The position numbers and the translations under genes were made by a program. From NCBI GenBank assembly GCA_002335605.1, contig BEDY01000003.1:2108001-2172000 (forward strand): a DNA stretch of 64,000 nucleotides, given 5' to 3'. Below, piece by piece: positions 22,405-32,857 of the stretch; positions within the stretch are counted from its first letter, which is position 1, and the number at the start of each line of letters is the position of its first letter. This stretch comes from Prillingera fragicola (taxonomy: Eukaryota > Basidiomycota > Tremellomycetes > Trichosporonales > Trichosporonaceae). Below the pieces are notes generated by a model, which was not told where the DNA came from, searched no databases, and saw only the letters and a list, made by a program, of their open reading frames with translations.

Positions 22405-23885
22405 GGTGGTATGGGCCGTACCACGGAGGTTGGGGTCAAGGGAATGTTGTGCCCAGGGCTGGGCGGTACTTTGAGTCGTCACGCTCGGGTGGCGTAACGT
22501 ATGTTGTAGGTAGACAAGGTCCCGTGGAGGCTGGTCCGAAAGAACGAGGTACCGACAGTGGCCGTAGTTGCTATAGTCTTGGTCGCGATGGTGCGGTTTC
22601 TGTGGCAAACGTGGGCTATGCCAGCTCTTAGCGCGATGCTGCGATGTGATCGTCCGAGCGCCGGGCAGACGGAGCGCTGGGCCGGGGACGGGGGCAGCGC
22701 AGGGGCCTCTCAGCCGGGCAGTTGGCGTGGAGACGTGTCAAGTGGGTAGTGTACACGTCCAAGGCACTAACGCATGCAGGTCCAGTGGTATTTAGCGTGA
22801 GAAGTGGTGCGTAGGCCTGGAGTGGTAAAGTGTAATGACTGAAAGAGGGAGATCGAATGGTCGAAACAGCAGATGGAATCCAAGGAACACGTCACAGTGG
22901 AATAGGCGCGTCTGCGACATGATCTGGCGCGTCAATCTGAAACCCGGTCAGGAACCGGCACTGGTGCTGCAGCCCTACATGACAGCTGTCAGCGACTTTT
23001 GGCATAGGACACTCTATGACATCTCTGCATGCTCCTTTCTCTGAAGAGCAGGATGCTCCAGTGCTTTAAAGGCTACAGCGCTGCATACCTGCGCCAGTCG
23101 TCTCGGCGCTTGCGAAAGCGGGACTTGGTCGTGGACGGCCCACTCGACGGCGTTGACTCTCGATCTCCTCCCCAAGCCTGTCACCATGGAGCGGCTGTTC
23201 TGGATTATTTAGTCTCATTTCATCTTGATTATCATTCAAACCTGCCGCGCTCGGCAGAGCAAAGCATGCGTGCACCCTTCTCACGACAGAGGAGGCAACG
23301 TGCATCTCCCTTTGCTTGAACTTTTCCGCTTTCCACGGCCTCTGATTAGGCACTCGGCTTCGGCGTGATATACTACTAGCATTCGAGGCATTGTGAACAC
23401 CCTACACAGATGCCTGGGCAGGAATCGCAAGTGGAGAGAGGAGAAACAGACTAAGATAACGGCCAATGTATTATCTTCAATCGCGCCCAAAACCGGTATC
23501 TCGGTGATTTGAATGCCGAACTTGATCCTGCAGCGCCTGTCCTCCATCCCACGCATGTTTCACACTCACTTAACAGGATCTCATACGCTTACATATGCGT
23601 CCTAACGGGTTCCCTGCGCACTCCAGGGAGCCCTGGGGGACCAAGAGTGGTCGCTGCAATGGTGCTCGCTTTCATCGAATCATTGTCACACAAGTGACTT
23701 GCATAGGGGTATCTCCACATGGTTAATGTTGCTCAGCACGCCGTCTCGGTCATCGAGACACCAGGAAGCTCTCTGGGGCGAGGTGCTCCAAAAACAGGGA
23801 AGCTATTAAGGAAAGAATGTGTCGAACCGTTTGGTCCTGTGACTTTCCGGATCTCAAGGTCGTCTTTTCTTTCGTCGAGCTCGTG
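22405..23885. other. Intergenic region between SP-repeat orphan and beta-tubulin
   Basis: About 1.5 kb: the promoter of the orphan gene at the left and the 3' flank of beta-tubulin at the right. The open frames are under 140 codons and show no protein features. Base composition becomes more AT-rich from about 23.2 kb. No RNA gene recognised. Confidence 0.5.
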
Positions 23886-26166
23886 TTACTCGGCATAGTC
23901 CTCAGCGTACTCTGCGGCAACCTGTTCGTTAGCACAATGCGGGTCTTTGCTGCTCCTCAGGGCAAGAGCTGCGCTAGGTGAGGCGAATCAAAACCATGAA
24001 GGCGGATTAAAAATGCCCGCTCCGGACGTCGACTCACCTCCTCTGCCTCCTCCTCCAACCACTCATCGTCAATGGTCGCGTTCTCGTACTGAGCATACTC
24101 GTCCACCAAGTCGATCATGTTACTCGATGATTCTGGCCTCGTCAGCAGCGTTCTAATTCGAAAAGCCATCGCGGTGGAGGTGATAAGACAGCGGCGGTCA
24201 CTGGGGTTACATTTGCCCCCCTGGACCTCAACTTGGCGCTCCCATGAACCTCCACACCCTGGGGAGTAGCCACAAGTGCTCTGGTGGCCACCCTCCAACC
24301 GTGGATGGCTGCGGAGAGCAAGCCGTGGACAGCAATTCCAGATGATGAGTTGATGTTAGTAGTGGGGGGTCCTAAAATTTGGTTCCGTCCAACTTCCACC
24401 ATATCTTTCGACATCTCTTCCACTTACCAGTGAACTCAAGTTCGTCCCTAAAAGCGTCAGCAACGCTCTCCAAGTCCGTCTGAACACGTACATGCCCTCT
24501 CCTGTGTACCAGTGCAAGTATGCCTTGCGCGAGTACAGCTGGCGGAACTGGTTGTGCGAACGCTTGAAGACCTCAGCGATTGCGGTGGTGTTGGCGACGA
24601 GTGTGGCTGAAGCGGTCTGGCCGATGGGAGGCACAGAGCAGAGGGTGGTAAGGGCACCGTTGGGAATCCAGGGAACGAAGTGAGCCGAGTTCTTGGACTG
24701 GTACTCGTAGACCGCGTTCTCAATGTCGCGCATCGCGAGCTTGCCGCGGTAGGCGACCGAGACGGTGAGGTACTTGCCCATCATGGGGTCGATGGCGGCA
24801 AGGAGCGAGCGGCGCTGGAAAGCAGCAGCAGTAAGCTCGGAAACATTCGAGGCAGTGTATGCGCGGCTGCCACTCGAAACGAGAGGCGCGTAACCAGCTG
24901 TGAAGAAGTGGAGACGGGGGAAGGGAACCATGTTGACGGCGAGCTTGCGGAGGTCCGAGTTGAGAACACCGGGGCTGAGGCGTTAGTATACTACGTAAAC
25001 CATGGCAGTGCACTCACAAACGAAGCGTGGAGGTGAAGCCTGTCATGACCTTGGCAATGAGCGCGTTGAGATCCCCGTACTCGGGCGACTTCTGCTTCAG
25101 GTCGTTGACACAGATCTGGTAGAGAGCCTCGTTCTGCAATGTCAGCGTTGCAGGGGGAAACACTCACGTCAATGCAGCAGGTAATGTCAGAGTTCTCGAC
25201 GAGAATGTGGGTGGAGAGAATGGCATTGTAAGGCTCGATGACGGTCTCCGAGACCTTGGGCGAGGGGAAGATGGAGAAAGTGGCAAGCATACGGTCGGGG
25301 TACTCCTCGCGGATCTTGCTCAGGAGCAATGCACCGAGACCGGAACCGGTTCCACCACCAAGCGCTGATCATCAACAACGTTCCGGTTATCAATCCACTC
25401 ACAGTGAAGGAGCTGGAAGCCCTGGAACGAGTCCGAAGCCTCAACCTGCGAACGGAGAACATCGAGAATGGGGTCAACAAGCTCGGCACCTGGGCTGTTA
25501 GATTCGTCTGGGCGTCGTACGCACCCTCAGTGTAAAAGCCCTTGGCCCAGTTGTTTCCGGCACCGCTCTGGCCGTGGACAAAGGTGTCGGGGCGGAAGAG
25601 GTTGGCGAGGGGTCCCGAGCGAACAAGGTCCACAACTCCGGGCTCGAGGTCGACCTGGACGGAGCGGGGCACGTACTTTTGGTTCGAGGCCTCGTTGAAG
25701 TAGACCGAGACTAGGATTTATCAGCAAATGGTTCGTTCAACATTCAATCTCACCCTTGTCAAGCTCCTGGGGGTCGGAACCAATGTACTTTCCGCTCCCT
25801 GTAACATTAGTATACCACTCGTATATACGTCTGGCACCAGGACCGGGATCGTTACGCACTGTCAAGACCGTGCTCCTGCGCAAATTGTTAGATGTCCGCT
25901 CACAAACGTTCTACCTAGCTTCCATTGCCTTACGAACCTGGAGAATATTGTCCCAGAAAGCGGTGCCAATTTGGTTACCAGCTTGAAGATTGTCAGCACT
26001 GTGGGGGTTGCACTCTGGCAGCTAGGCGCGCACACCGCAACTGTGTGCAGTAGAGTGTTGAATCGGAACACGATGCTCACCCTGTCCGACTGTGGCAATT
26101 GTCAGTACACATCATTGCCATGGTATGACAGTACGCACCGGAGACGTTGATGATTTCCCTTCCCAT
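23886..26166 (-). CDS. TUB2: Beta-tubulin, divergent paralogue, 13 exons
   Basis: GTP-binding beta subunit of the microtubule dimer. Thirteen exons join exactly to 453 codons: 26166-26139, 26089-26081, 25981-25938, 25875-25860, 25798-25754, 25710-25525, 25489-25403, 25364-25168, 25133-25018, 24974-24492, 24447-24428, 24132-24038, 23921-23886. Tubulin landmarks: [33 protein letters not shown], the GTP-binding loop [52 protein letters not shown] and an acidic Glu/Tyr tail. The start is MGREIIN rather than the MREIVH of most beta-tubulins, so numbering is shifted by +1. Substitutions relative to the usual sequence (usual numbering): His6 to Asn, Cys12 to Ala, His105 to Phe, Glu198 to Ile, Phe200 to Cys. 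Positions 6, 198 and 200 belong to the benzimidazole-response site. The 270-330 region is also unusual. It is probably a second, divergent beta-tubulin. Head-to-head with the metallopeptidase gene. Confidence 0.93.
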
Positions 26167-26594
26167 GATGATGAATTAGTGATGAATGTATAGGTAAGAT
26201 GGGGATAAAATGGAAAGAGTTGGAAAGAGAAGAACAGCGAGGACGACGAAGAGGTGTTACGCATTGGCCCTTGGCGCTTGTTGTCTGCTCCTACGTGCTC
26301 CCCCCAGCTCCCCACCCAGGCCCACGCGATCAGGAACAAACACCACGCGTGCGGGAGCAAAAGCGCGTCGGTCAGTTGTGTATTCTTACGTAACAGTGCT
26401 CCCTGTAGTGATGACGCAGTAGCCCTTATTGGCATGAGAGACGCAACTTGGTCTGTCTTTGGCTTTCTACACACTCACCGAGCTCACCTCTGTAACGTGC
26501 AGCGCAACTGTCAGCCGGCCGGGCCATGAAACCGCGTTGTATCAACCACTTGCATCGACTGTAGCCACACCATTACCACTGCCAACCACCCGCA
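26167..26594. other. Bidirectional promoter region, beta-tubulin / metallopeptidase
   Basis: 428 bases separating two divergent starts, so the genes share upstream DNA. No clear TATA element or repeat was identified. Short open frames here are chance. Confidence 0.6.
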
Positions 26595-28781
26595 ATGATC
26601 ACATTCAACTACAACAATGACGAGACATCTTCCTCGCCGACTGTCCTCGTTGAGGGCTCGTCAGACCTGGTCCGAACAGGAATCGTCCAGTTCACCAACA
26701 ACAACTCAAAAGTCTTCCCTCCCATGTCATTTGAGATCAACAATGGCCGCTACGTAGCTGTGGTCCACCTCTCACCAGAGGATCCAAACGTGTTCGTCGT
26801 CCAAGCCTTCGAGGGGACTCTGAACCCTGTGACTGGCTTCCCACAGTTCAACGACCGTGCGGCGCGTGATTCTGCCAACCTCACCCTGCGATACAGCCAG
26901 TCACATAACAAGCCATACTACATGTGTCTGCTCATCGGGTCCGACTCACCGGGCGTATATGACATACCCAGCTACAAGCTTCAGCGTGGCGAGAGGCCGA
27001 GCGTCCCGGCGGCGATTCGTAAGCTCAAGGTAATGAGTCGGCTGTTTCAGGCCTACACACAGCGCGAGATGCGAAGGGCAGGTTATGCCAACAGGACCTT
27101 TCCGTTTGTGGAGGAGTGGGTCTCAAATCAGGGCATCTTTGGGTTTGACAACATCGAGTCACCAGTGCCGCACGCAGAGGTCAAGGTCATTGTGCTACGG
27201 TCATGGCTACCCATGGCAACTTTGCGCGATCCCAACCGCGCGCAGCAGAATGCCAAGGCCGGCTCTGCCCAGTTCTTGTGGCAGCACGCCATGGAGGTCG
27301 TCCGCAAGACGCCCGAGATTTGGAACATGCACCAGCAGACAGGTACCGAGGTGCAGTGCGCTGTCATGTACCTCGACTCGACGTGGGACCGCAAGCGCGA
27401 CCTCATCACGGCACACGCTGCACTGGGCGGTGGCGTCGGCGACATGCGCATGTCGATCTTCGGCTCCCACGGCCTGCACTCGTACCCCAACACGTTTGCC
27501 CAGATGACCCCCGCGTTCCTTGACACCACGATGCTGGACATTTCCGAAGTCGCCAACGACTGTAACGAGTGCGGTACAGCCTGGGAGTGTCTCAACATTT
27601 GCTCTGGAGCTTTCCTTCACGAGATTGGCCACGGGCTGGGATGCCCTCATCAGGTCGACGGTGTCATGCTGCGCGACTATGTGCGCTTCAACCGAGCGTT
27701 CATGACACGCGAGGGCGGGTGCATGCGCACCAAGTCTGGTGGAGCAACAGTCCGTCAGGACGGATCATGGGATGCCGACTGTCACTGGCACCCCCTGGAC
27801 GTGCAGCGTTTCCTATACCACGACTCGTTTACGCTCCCCGGCGACAACTTTGCCAAGATTAACCGCACGACGATGCGCCACGACAATGACCCAAGTAATG
27901 TCAAGCCCACCGCGTACCGAACCGAGGACGGCTGCATTGTCCGCTCGCCAATAGGCATCTACGCGGTCGCGGTCCGTATTGGAGAGACGGCAAAGTATTA
28001 CTACACTTTCCCACCTCAGACTTACGGCGGCCCAGGCGTCCAGCACGAGGTCAAGCTGAACTACAACCAACTTGCCCAGGCGTTCCGCCAAGCGAACCCA
28101 AAGGAATTCCAAGACGACTTTACAGTCACTGCCCTCTCGCTTGGCAGCGACGACTGGGACCAGGAACACTTTCGGAAATGGTCCAACTCGCGCGACGACT
28201 TTGTTGTCTCCGATTTTGGCCTTGGCAGGGGACGCATCAACGCTGTGCGCTCTGACAGGTGCGGAAGGGACAATAACAACAAGTTTCAGTTTGGCATCGA
28301 CGTGCAGACCCTCTACAAGGTCGAGGTGTTTACGCACCACGCTGTGCGGGGTATCAAGTGCTACTACCGCCCGGCCAGCGGCCAGCAGCCAAAGCCACCG
28401 CCCCAGGCCAAGAGCCGCGGGTTCATGGGTCGTCTCGAGCAAAAGTTTATGGAAATGTCAACAGAAAACACCTCGGGCGGCGGCAGCAGCAACGGTGTTG
28501 GCCAGGGCGGGCGGCTCGAGTCGAACCGCAACGTCTTTGACCTGCAGCCCGGCGAGCGCCTCGTGGGCATCAATGTGCGGTGCGGCGCGTGGGTCGACGG
28601 CCTGCAGCTCGTGACGGACCGGCGTCAGTCGCCCATGTATGGTAATGCCAATGGCGGCGGGCTCAAGCAGCTCTCATTGCCGGGAGACGGCTACGAGATT
28701 GTGGGCATGTATGGGGCGTACGGAGACTGGATGGATGGGATCGGGCTGTTGTATGCTGGGCCCGGGCAGGCAGGTAGGTAG
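26595..28781 (+). CDS. Fungal zinc metallopeptidase with C-terminal jacalin-like domain (YIL108W type)
   Basis: Putative zinc endopeptidase of the fungal family represented by yeast YIL108W (Pfam Metallopep). Single exon, 728 codons. The N-terminal part is beta-rich (ITFNYNNDETSSSPTVLVEG). The catalytic motif HEIGHGLGCPH at about residues 342-352 is a metzincin-type HExxHxxGxxH, with His342, His346 and His352 as zinc ligands and Glu343 as general base. The C-terminal ~80 residues (FDLQPGERLVGINVRCGAW; DGLQLVTDRR; VGMYGAYGDWMDGIGLLY) match a jacalin-like lectin beta-prism domain, which may bind glycans. A Gly/Ser linker precedes it. No signal peptide is visible, so it is probably cytosolic, as in yeast. 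Substrate unknown. Both family elements are assigned from motif recognition. Confidence 0.85.
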   Translation: MITFNYNNDETSSSPTVLVEGSSDLVRTGIVQFTNNNSKVFPPMSFEINNGRYVAVVHLSPEDPNVFVVQAFEGTLNPVTGFPQFNDRAARDSANLTLRYSQSHNKPYYMCLLIGSDSPGVYDIPSYKLQRGERPSVPAAIRKLKVMSRLFQAYTQREMRRAGYANRTFPFVEEWVSNQGIFGFDNIESPVPHAEVKVIVLRSWLPMATLRDPNRAQQNAKAGSAQFLWQHAMEVVRKTPEIWNMHQQTGTEVQCAVMYLDSTWDRKRDLITAHAALGGGVGDMRMSIFGSHGLHSYPNTFAQMTPAFLDTTMLDISEVANDCNECGTAWECLNICSGAFLHEIGHGLGCPHQVDGVMLRDYVRFNRAFMTREGGCMRTKSGGATVRQDGSWDADCHWHPLDVQRFLYHDSFTLPGDNFAKINRTTMRHDNDPSNVKPTAYRTEDGCIVRSPIGIYAVAVRIGETAKYYYTFPPQTYGGPGVQHEVKLNYNQLAQAFRQANPKEFQDDFTVTALSLGSDDWDQEHFRKWSNSRDDFVVSDFGLGRGRINAVRSDRCGRDNNNKFQFGIDVQTLYKVEVFTHHAVRGIKCYYRPASGQQPKPPPQAKSRGFMGRLEQKFMEMSTENTSGGGSSNGVGQGGRLESNRNVFDLQPGERLVGINVRCGAWVDGLQLVTDRRQSPMYGNANGGGLKQLSLPGDGYEIVGMYGAYGDWMDGIGLLYAGPGQAGR

Positions 28782-29728
28782 ATGTGTACACGATGATAGA
28801 ATCAGTAGACGACATGAGAAGACAGATATGAGTAAGGCCCGCTGCCCTGACGGTGTACTGAACTGGCTATTCAATGACCCTGCGCGCAGTAATCGAGCAC
28901 CCTGTAGTCTAGCATTCCCTTGTCCGCGTCTGGAGCCCCTCGCGGCATAGGTAAGCTGTCTCTGCAGCCTGATTGCAATGATGGTTGCGCGGTAGTGTCC
29001 AAAATAGGACGTCCAGCGGAAAGTGTGTCGATGCATTTAGCACCGAGCGTCACCGTAGGACGTCTGCAGCATGCACAAACGGTGCGCACGCTGTAGCGTT
29101 CGTTGTTCCCATAGTTACGTGACACTTGACCCAACCATTAGGCTTGGCTTTGGGCCCCTGTTGCTCCCCTTCCTTGGCCCTCCACCCTGGCTGGGGCTGG
29201 GGCTGGCTCGGCATGGGCTGGGCAGGGGCAGATTTTTCGCCATTGGGCGGCCGACTGTCAATTCCAGGACGGGGGTATCTCCAGGCCCGACACGGACAGG
29301 CCCGACACGGACGCCGCAGCAGCAACGGGGCGGCAGCCAAGCAGTTGCTCGGGACATTGACATGTGGATGATCGTAGGGGAGAGAGTTCAGGACCCTGGT
29401 TTTAGTCTTTGAGCTTGGCAGAGACGACGTTTACCCATCCACCCCCAAGTCGTTTGCTGCGGGTTACGCCTCTGCTTGGCTCGTTGCTGCGCGCTGCGCA
29501 GGATGCATGCATACACATACTTGTCATTGTCTCTTGCGCCTACATCTTGTATTCCACTACACAAAGTCTCTTGCGCGACTGTTCTCTGCTGCGAAACACA
29601 CACACACGTTGTTCGGCTTCACCTGCGCCCCCAAACCCAACCCCACCCTCGTTTCCTGGCTCCGACTATAGACATACGCCAACGGTGATCCCACACCCCA
29701 CACCTCTTCTTGCGACTTTACCATCACC
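28782..29728. other. Intergenic region upstream of secreted glycosidase
   Basis: About 950 bases between two genes on the same strand: the metallopeptidase 3' end and the glycosidase promoter. It includes a GGGGCTGG-rich stretch near 29.2 kb and a short (CA)n run near 29.6 kb in the glycosidase leader. No gene recognised. Confidence 0.55.
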
Positions 29729-31166
29729 ATGCGGCTCGCCACCTTTGCCACGGGCGTCCTGGCCGTGCTCCCGGGCTTGACAGGAGCTGTCGAGCTCAAC
29801 GACGACTCGCTGAAAAAAGTCTACGACGTCATGAACCAGATTAACAAGTTTAGGTGAGTACCCCGCAACCCCCTTGCACCCGTGCTGATGGGCGTTCAGT
29901 TGGGAAAACGGAAGTCGCTCGCAGGCTATCATCGAGTACTCGTACCCCAAGTACTCTATCTTTGGTGACGGCGCCTTCAAACTCGACGGCGCCAAGGAGA
30001 GTGACATGCCCGAGGTTGTGCAGCTCGCCAAGTGGACGCTCGAGAACCGTGCAGCTGCCAAGCGCAACCACACGATGGACATTGGCGGCGTGCCCAAATA
30101 CAAGCGACAGGTGGCAGGCGGAACCGCTACCTCGTCGGGCGCACCTTCGGCTACGTCGTCGCCATCGACGGCGCAGAACATCCCTGCCCTGGCCAACCCC
30201 CAGCTTCCTCCTGGCGAGGCGCTGCTCGATGACGGTGCTTCTGGGGACCCCCCAGCTTTGGGTATCGCCGTCATGATGGCCGCCCATGCTACGGGCAACG
30301 CCAACGTTGGCGGCATTAGCTACAATGACGCTGCCACCAGCCAGCTCAACTATCTCCTCTACCACGTTCCCCGGACCACGACGGGAGCCATCTCGCACCG
30401 CCGTGACCAGCCCCAGCTCTGGTCCGACTTTGTCTACATGGTCCCCCCCTTCATTGCGTACTATGGTGCCCAGACCAAGAACCAGACGCTTCTCCAGATT
30501 GCCTACGACCAGATCCGCCTGTACCGCGACGGTCTCCGCCAAAAGGACACCAACCTCTGGGCACACATTGTGCAGGGTCACGGCGCCAGCGACCCGGGAC
30601 GCTGGGCGACCGGAAACGCCTGGGCTGTCACTGGCATCCTCCGTGTCATTTCCACCATCAAGGCTACCTCGTTTGCTGGCGACATGGGCAACCAGCTCAC
30701 CGACCTCCAGGTGTGGGCCCAGGAGATTATGAACGCCGCCCAGCCTCTCATGACCGAGAATGGCCTGTTGCGCAACTACATTGACAACTCGTCTACCTTT
30801 GAGGACTCGACTGCTTCGACCTTGATGGCGTACGGTGGATTCCGCATGTCCAACATGGGCCTGACCAACGACTACGTCAAAATGTCGGTCACGCTCCTCA
30901 AAGCCACCTCGGGCAACGTCAACTCGACCGGCTTCTTGACAAAGGTCACCGACCCCCTCAGCTTTGTCAACGAGGGCACCTACTCGCCCGAGGGCAACAC
31001 GTTTATCATCCTCGCCTACGCGGCCTACAAGGACTGGGTCGCAGCCGGCAAGCCCAACAACCCAGGCAGCGACCACCCCCTCGAGGGTGCCGCAGCCCGC
31101 ACCGTCGCGGGCGCCACCACCGTGCTGGCCGCGGTCGTCGGCTCGCTCCTCTTTGTCCTCGTCTAG
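29729..31166 (+). CDS. Secreted six-hairpin glycosidase (GH105/GH88-like), probably GPI-anchored
   Basis: Predicted cell-surface glycoside hydrolase with an alpha/alpha six-hairpin barrel, as in unsaturated rhamnogalacturonyl/glucuronyl hydrolases. Two exons (29729-29853, 29900-31166) join to 463 codons. Residues 1-20 (MRLATFATGVLAVLPGLTGA) are a signal peptide. Family-like stretches are LWSDFVYMVPPFIAYYGAQT, LWAHIVQGHGASDPGRWATG, GNAWAVTGILRV and FVNEGTYSPEGNTFIILAY. A ~50-residue Ser/Thr/Pro-rich insertion (about residues 110-160) is present. The C-terminus (GAAARTVAGATTVLAAVVGS plus a hydrophobic end) fits a GPI-attachment signal. Several N-x-S/T sites are seen (e.g. NHT, NQT, NSS). Family assignment is moderate: it rests on pattern resemblance, and catalytic residues were not verified. 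Confidence 0.72.
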
Positions 31167-31537
31167 ATCTAGAGCGGCTCGTTTCCGCGTTGTTGTTTTC
31201 TTGGGCAATCGACTCTGGTCTCGCCTCCCACATTTTGTTTTGTCCACGTCGCACGTGCAGTGGCGTGGCCCTAGATTTTAGCTTATCTGCATGAATATTA
31301 ATGACACACGAACACAGGTGACAACGACGACGGCGACGACGACCAGGCAGACGTCATTGGCCGACAGAGGCGATCCATGGCGATGACAGAGGATCAAGCC
31401 AGGATTAGCGTGATCACCAGTGCCCGGCCGCAACTGCAACTGGTGGTACCAGAAACAACCCAATAACATGCTAATGTACAACACTGATTATAAACCCTAC
31501 TAAACTGTCCAGCGCGCGACAACCAGTGCCAGCAGCG
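31167..31537. other. Intergenic region between convergent glycosidase and membrane-protein genes
   Basis: 371 bases between two facing 3' ends; presumably both 3' untranslated regions. Nothing else recognised. Confidence 0.55.
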
Positions 31538-32857
31538 CTACATGTGCTGGAGGACCTGCGACCTGAACTCCTCGCCTTGGCCCCGGGGAAAGACAGCAGG
31601 CTTGGAGACCCGCTCCAAGCCCAACCGCGCCCTGGCCCTGCTCATCAACTCGAACCGCTTGCATCGCGCGCGCATCCTCCTGCCCATCTTGGGGGGCTGC
31701 TGGAGCCTGTCCCACCCGGCGTCGAGGTGGGCCTGCGTAGCTGCGTCGGGCTTGAGGCCCGTCGGGCCCACGGTGCCGCGCATCCCGGGCTGGTCGCGCT
31801 CGCCGTGCTGCTCGACGCTGACCTGTGTCGCCGGAGGGGGGAGGTCGAAGCGGACCACTTTGCGCGCGGGCCGGACGCTGAGGCTGGACAGGTCAAAGCT
31901 GGCGTTGCGCGAGTGGGCTGGGGTGGAGCACGGGGTGGAGGTCGCGGAGTCGACCGACGAGACGAACGAAAAGACGAGCGAGTCGGCCGATCCCTTGCGC
32001 GAGAGGTAGAGGGGCTTGCAGCTGTTGGCGGCCTTTTCGAGTGCCTCGCGAATCTCGCTGCCGAGGATGAGCGGCTTGCTCGCGTCCCAGTGCCCGGCGG
32101 GGGTGTTGAAGCCGTCGAGCCATGCGCAGGCGGCCTTCCGGAGGCGGAGCTCGAACACGCCAAAGATGGCAAAGCTCGCCTTCATGAGCGTGTCCCAGTT
32201 GATGACAATGTCCTTGAGCGTGCGCTTGACCTGGATGGTGCCGAATAGGGCGCAGGGCGTCGCGATCGGGTGGAAGTACCCGGCGAGGTAGGTCTCGAGG
32301 CGGTCGCAAATGTCGAGAGTGGGGGCTTCGGTGGAGATGGTGGGGAAGCTCGCGGTGATGGTGTGCTCGCCCTTGGTGATGCTTGGGATGAGCGCAAGGA
32401 GCTGGCGGAAGCTGGTGGTGGCGACCTTGTGGATGGGCTCGATGACCCCGCGTCGAAGCCGGCGCCAGGCCGGGAAGACGACGGGGGTGAGCAGGAACGA
32501 GCCGAGCACGTCGAGAACGCAGGAGTGAAGGGTCACGGCAAAGACGAGGCCGAGGTCGCTGCCGAGCTTGGGGTCGAGGCGAGCAAAGTCGGCCTTGGCG
32601 TAGGCGACCTCGGTGTCGGTGTCCTCGGCGAGGGTGAGGAGGATGGACGCAGCGAGGATGGGGAGGGTGAGAAAGTTGATGAAAAAGTCGGCAAAGACCA
32701 TGGTGGTGGGGTTGGGACCAGCCCAGTAGAGAGCGTCGATGAGGATAGCGAGGAGGAAGAGACCGAGGAGGGCGCGAGGGTAGAGGGGCAGCGAGCCAAA
32801 GCTCTTAACCGTGGTAGTGGTGGCTCGCGAGGTGGAAGGAGGGGCGGTGGTCGACAT
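31538..32857 (-). CDS. Orphan membrane protein, about three N-terminal transmembrane segments
   Basis: I do not recognise this protein. It is intronless, 439 codons. Three hydrophobic segments lie in the N-terminal third (ALLGLFLLAILIDALYWAG, about residues 29-47; FINFLTLPILAASILLTLA, about 58-76; VLDVLGSFLLTPVVFPAW, about 115-132). They are followed by a long soluble part with a mixed alpha/beta middle (VKRTLKDIVINWDTLMKASF) and a basic, disordered C-terminus (KMGRRMRARCKRFELMSRAR). No cleavable signal peptide is evident, so a signal anchor in an internal membrane is likely. The Met start is the first in the frame and lies ~65 bases below a TATAAG element. Function unknown. Confidence 0.75.
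   Translation of the reverse strand: MSTTAPPSTSRATTTTVKSFGSLPLYPRALLGLFLLAILIDALYWAGPNPTTMVFADFFINFLTLPILAASILLTLAEDTDTEVAYAKADFARLDPKLGSDLGLVFAVTLHSCVLDVLGSFLLTPVVFPAWRRLRRGVIEPIHKVATTSFRQLLALIPSITKGEHTITASFPTISTEAPTLDICDRLETYLAGYFHPIATPCALFGTIQVKRTLKDIVINWDTLMKASFAIFGVFELRLRKAACAWLDGFNTPAGHWDASKPLILGSEIREALEKAANSCKPLYLSRKGSADSLVFSFVSSVDSATSTPCSTPAHSRNASFDLSSLSVRPARKVVRFDLPPPATQVSVEQHGERDQPGMRGTVGPTGLKPDAATQAHLDAGWDRLQQPPKMGRRMRARCKRFELMSRARARLGLERVSKPAVFPRGQGEEFRSQVLQHM

Noticed and set aside
29850..31247. A 465-codon open frame opposite the glycosidase gene
   Set aside because: It lies antisense to a gene with a signal peptide, an intron with good splice sites and family motifs; the antisense product has none of these.
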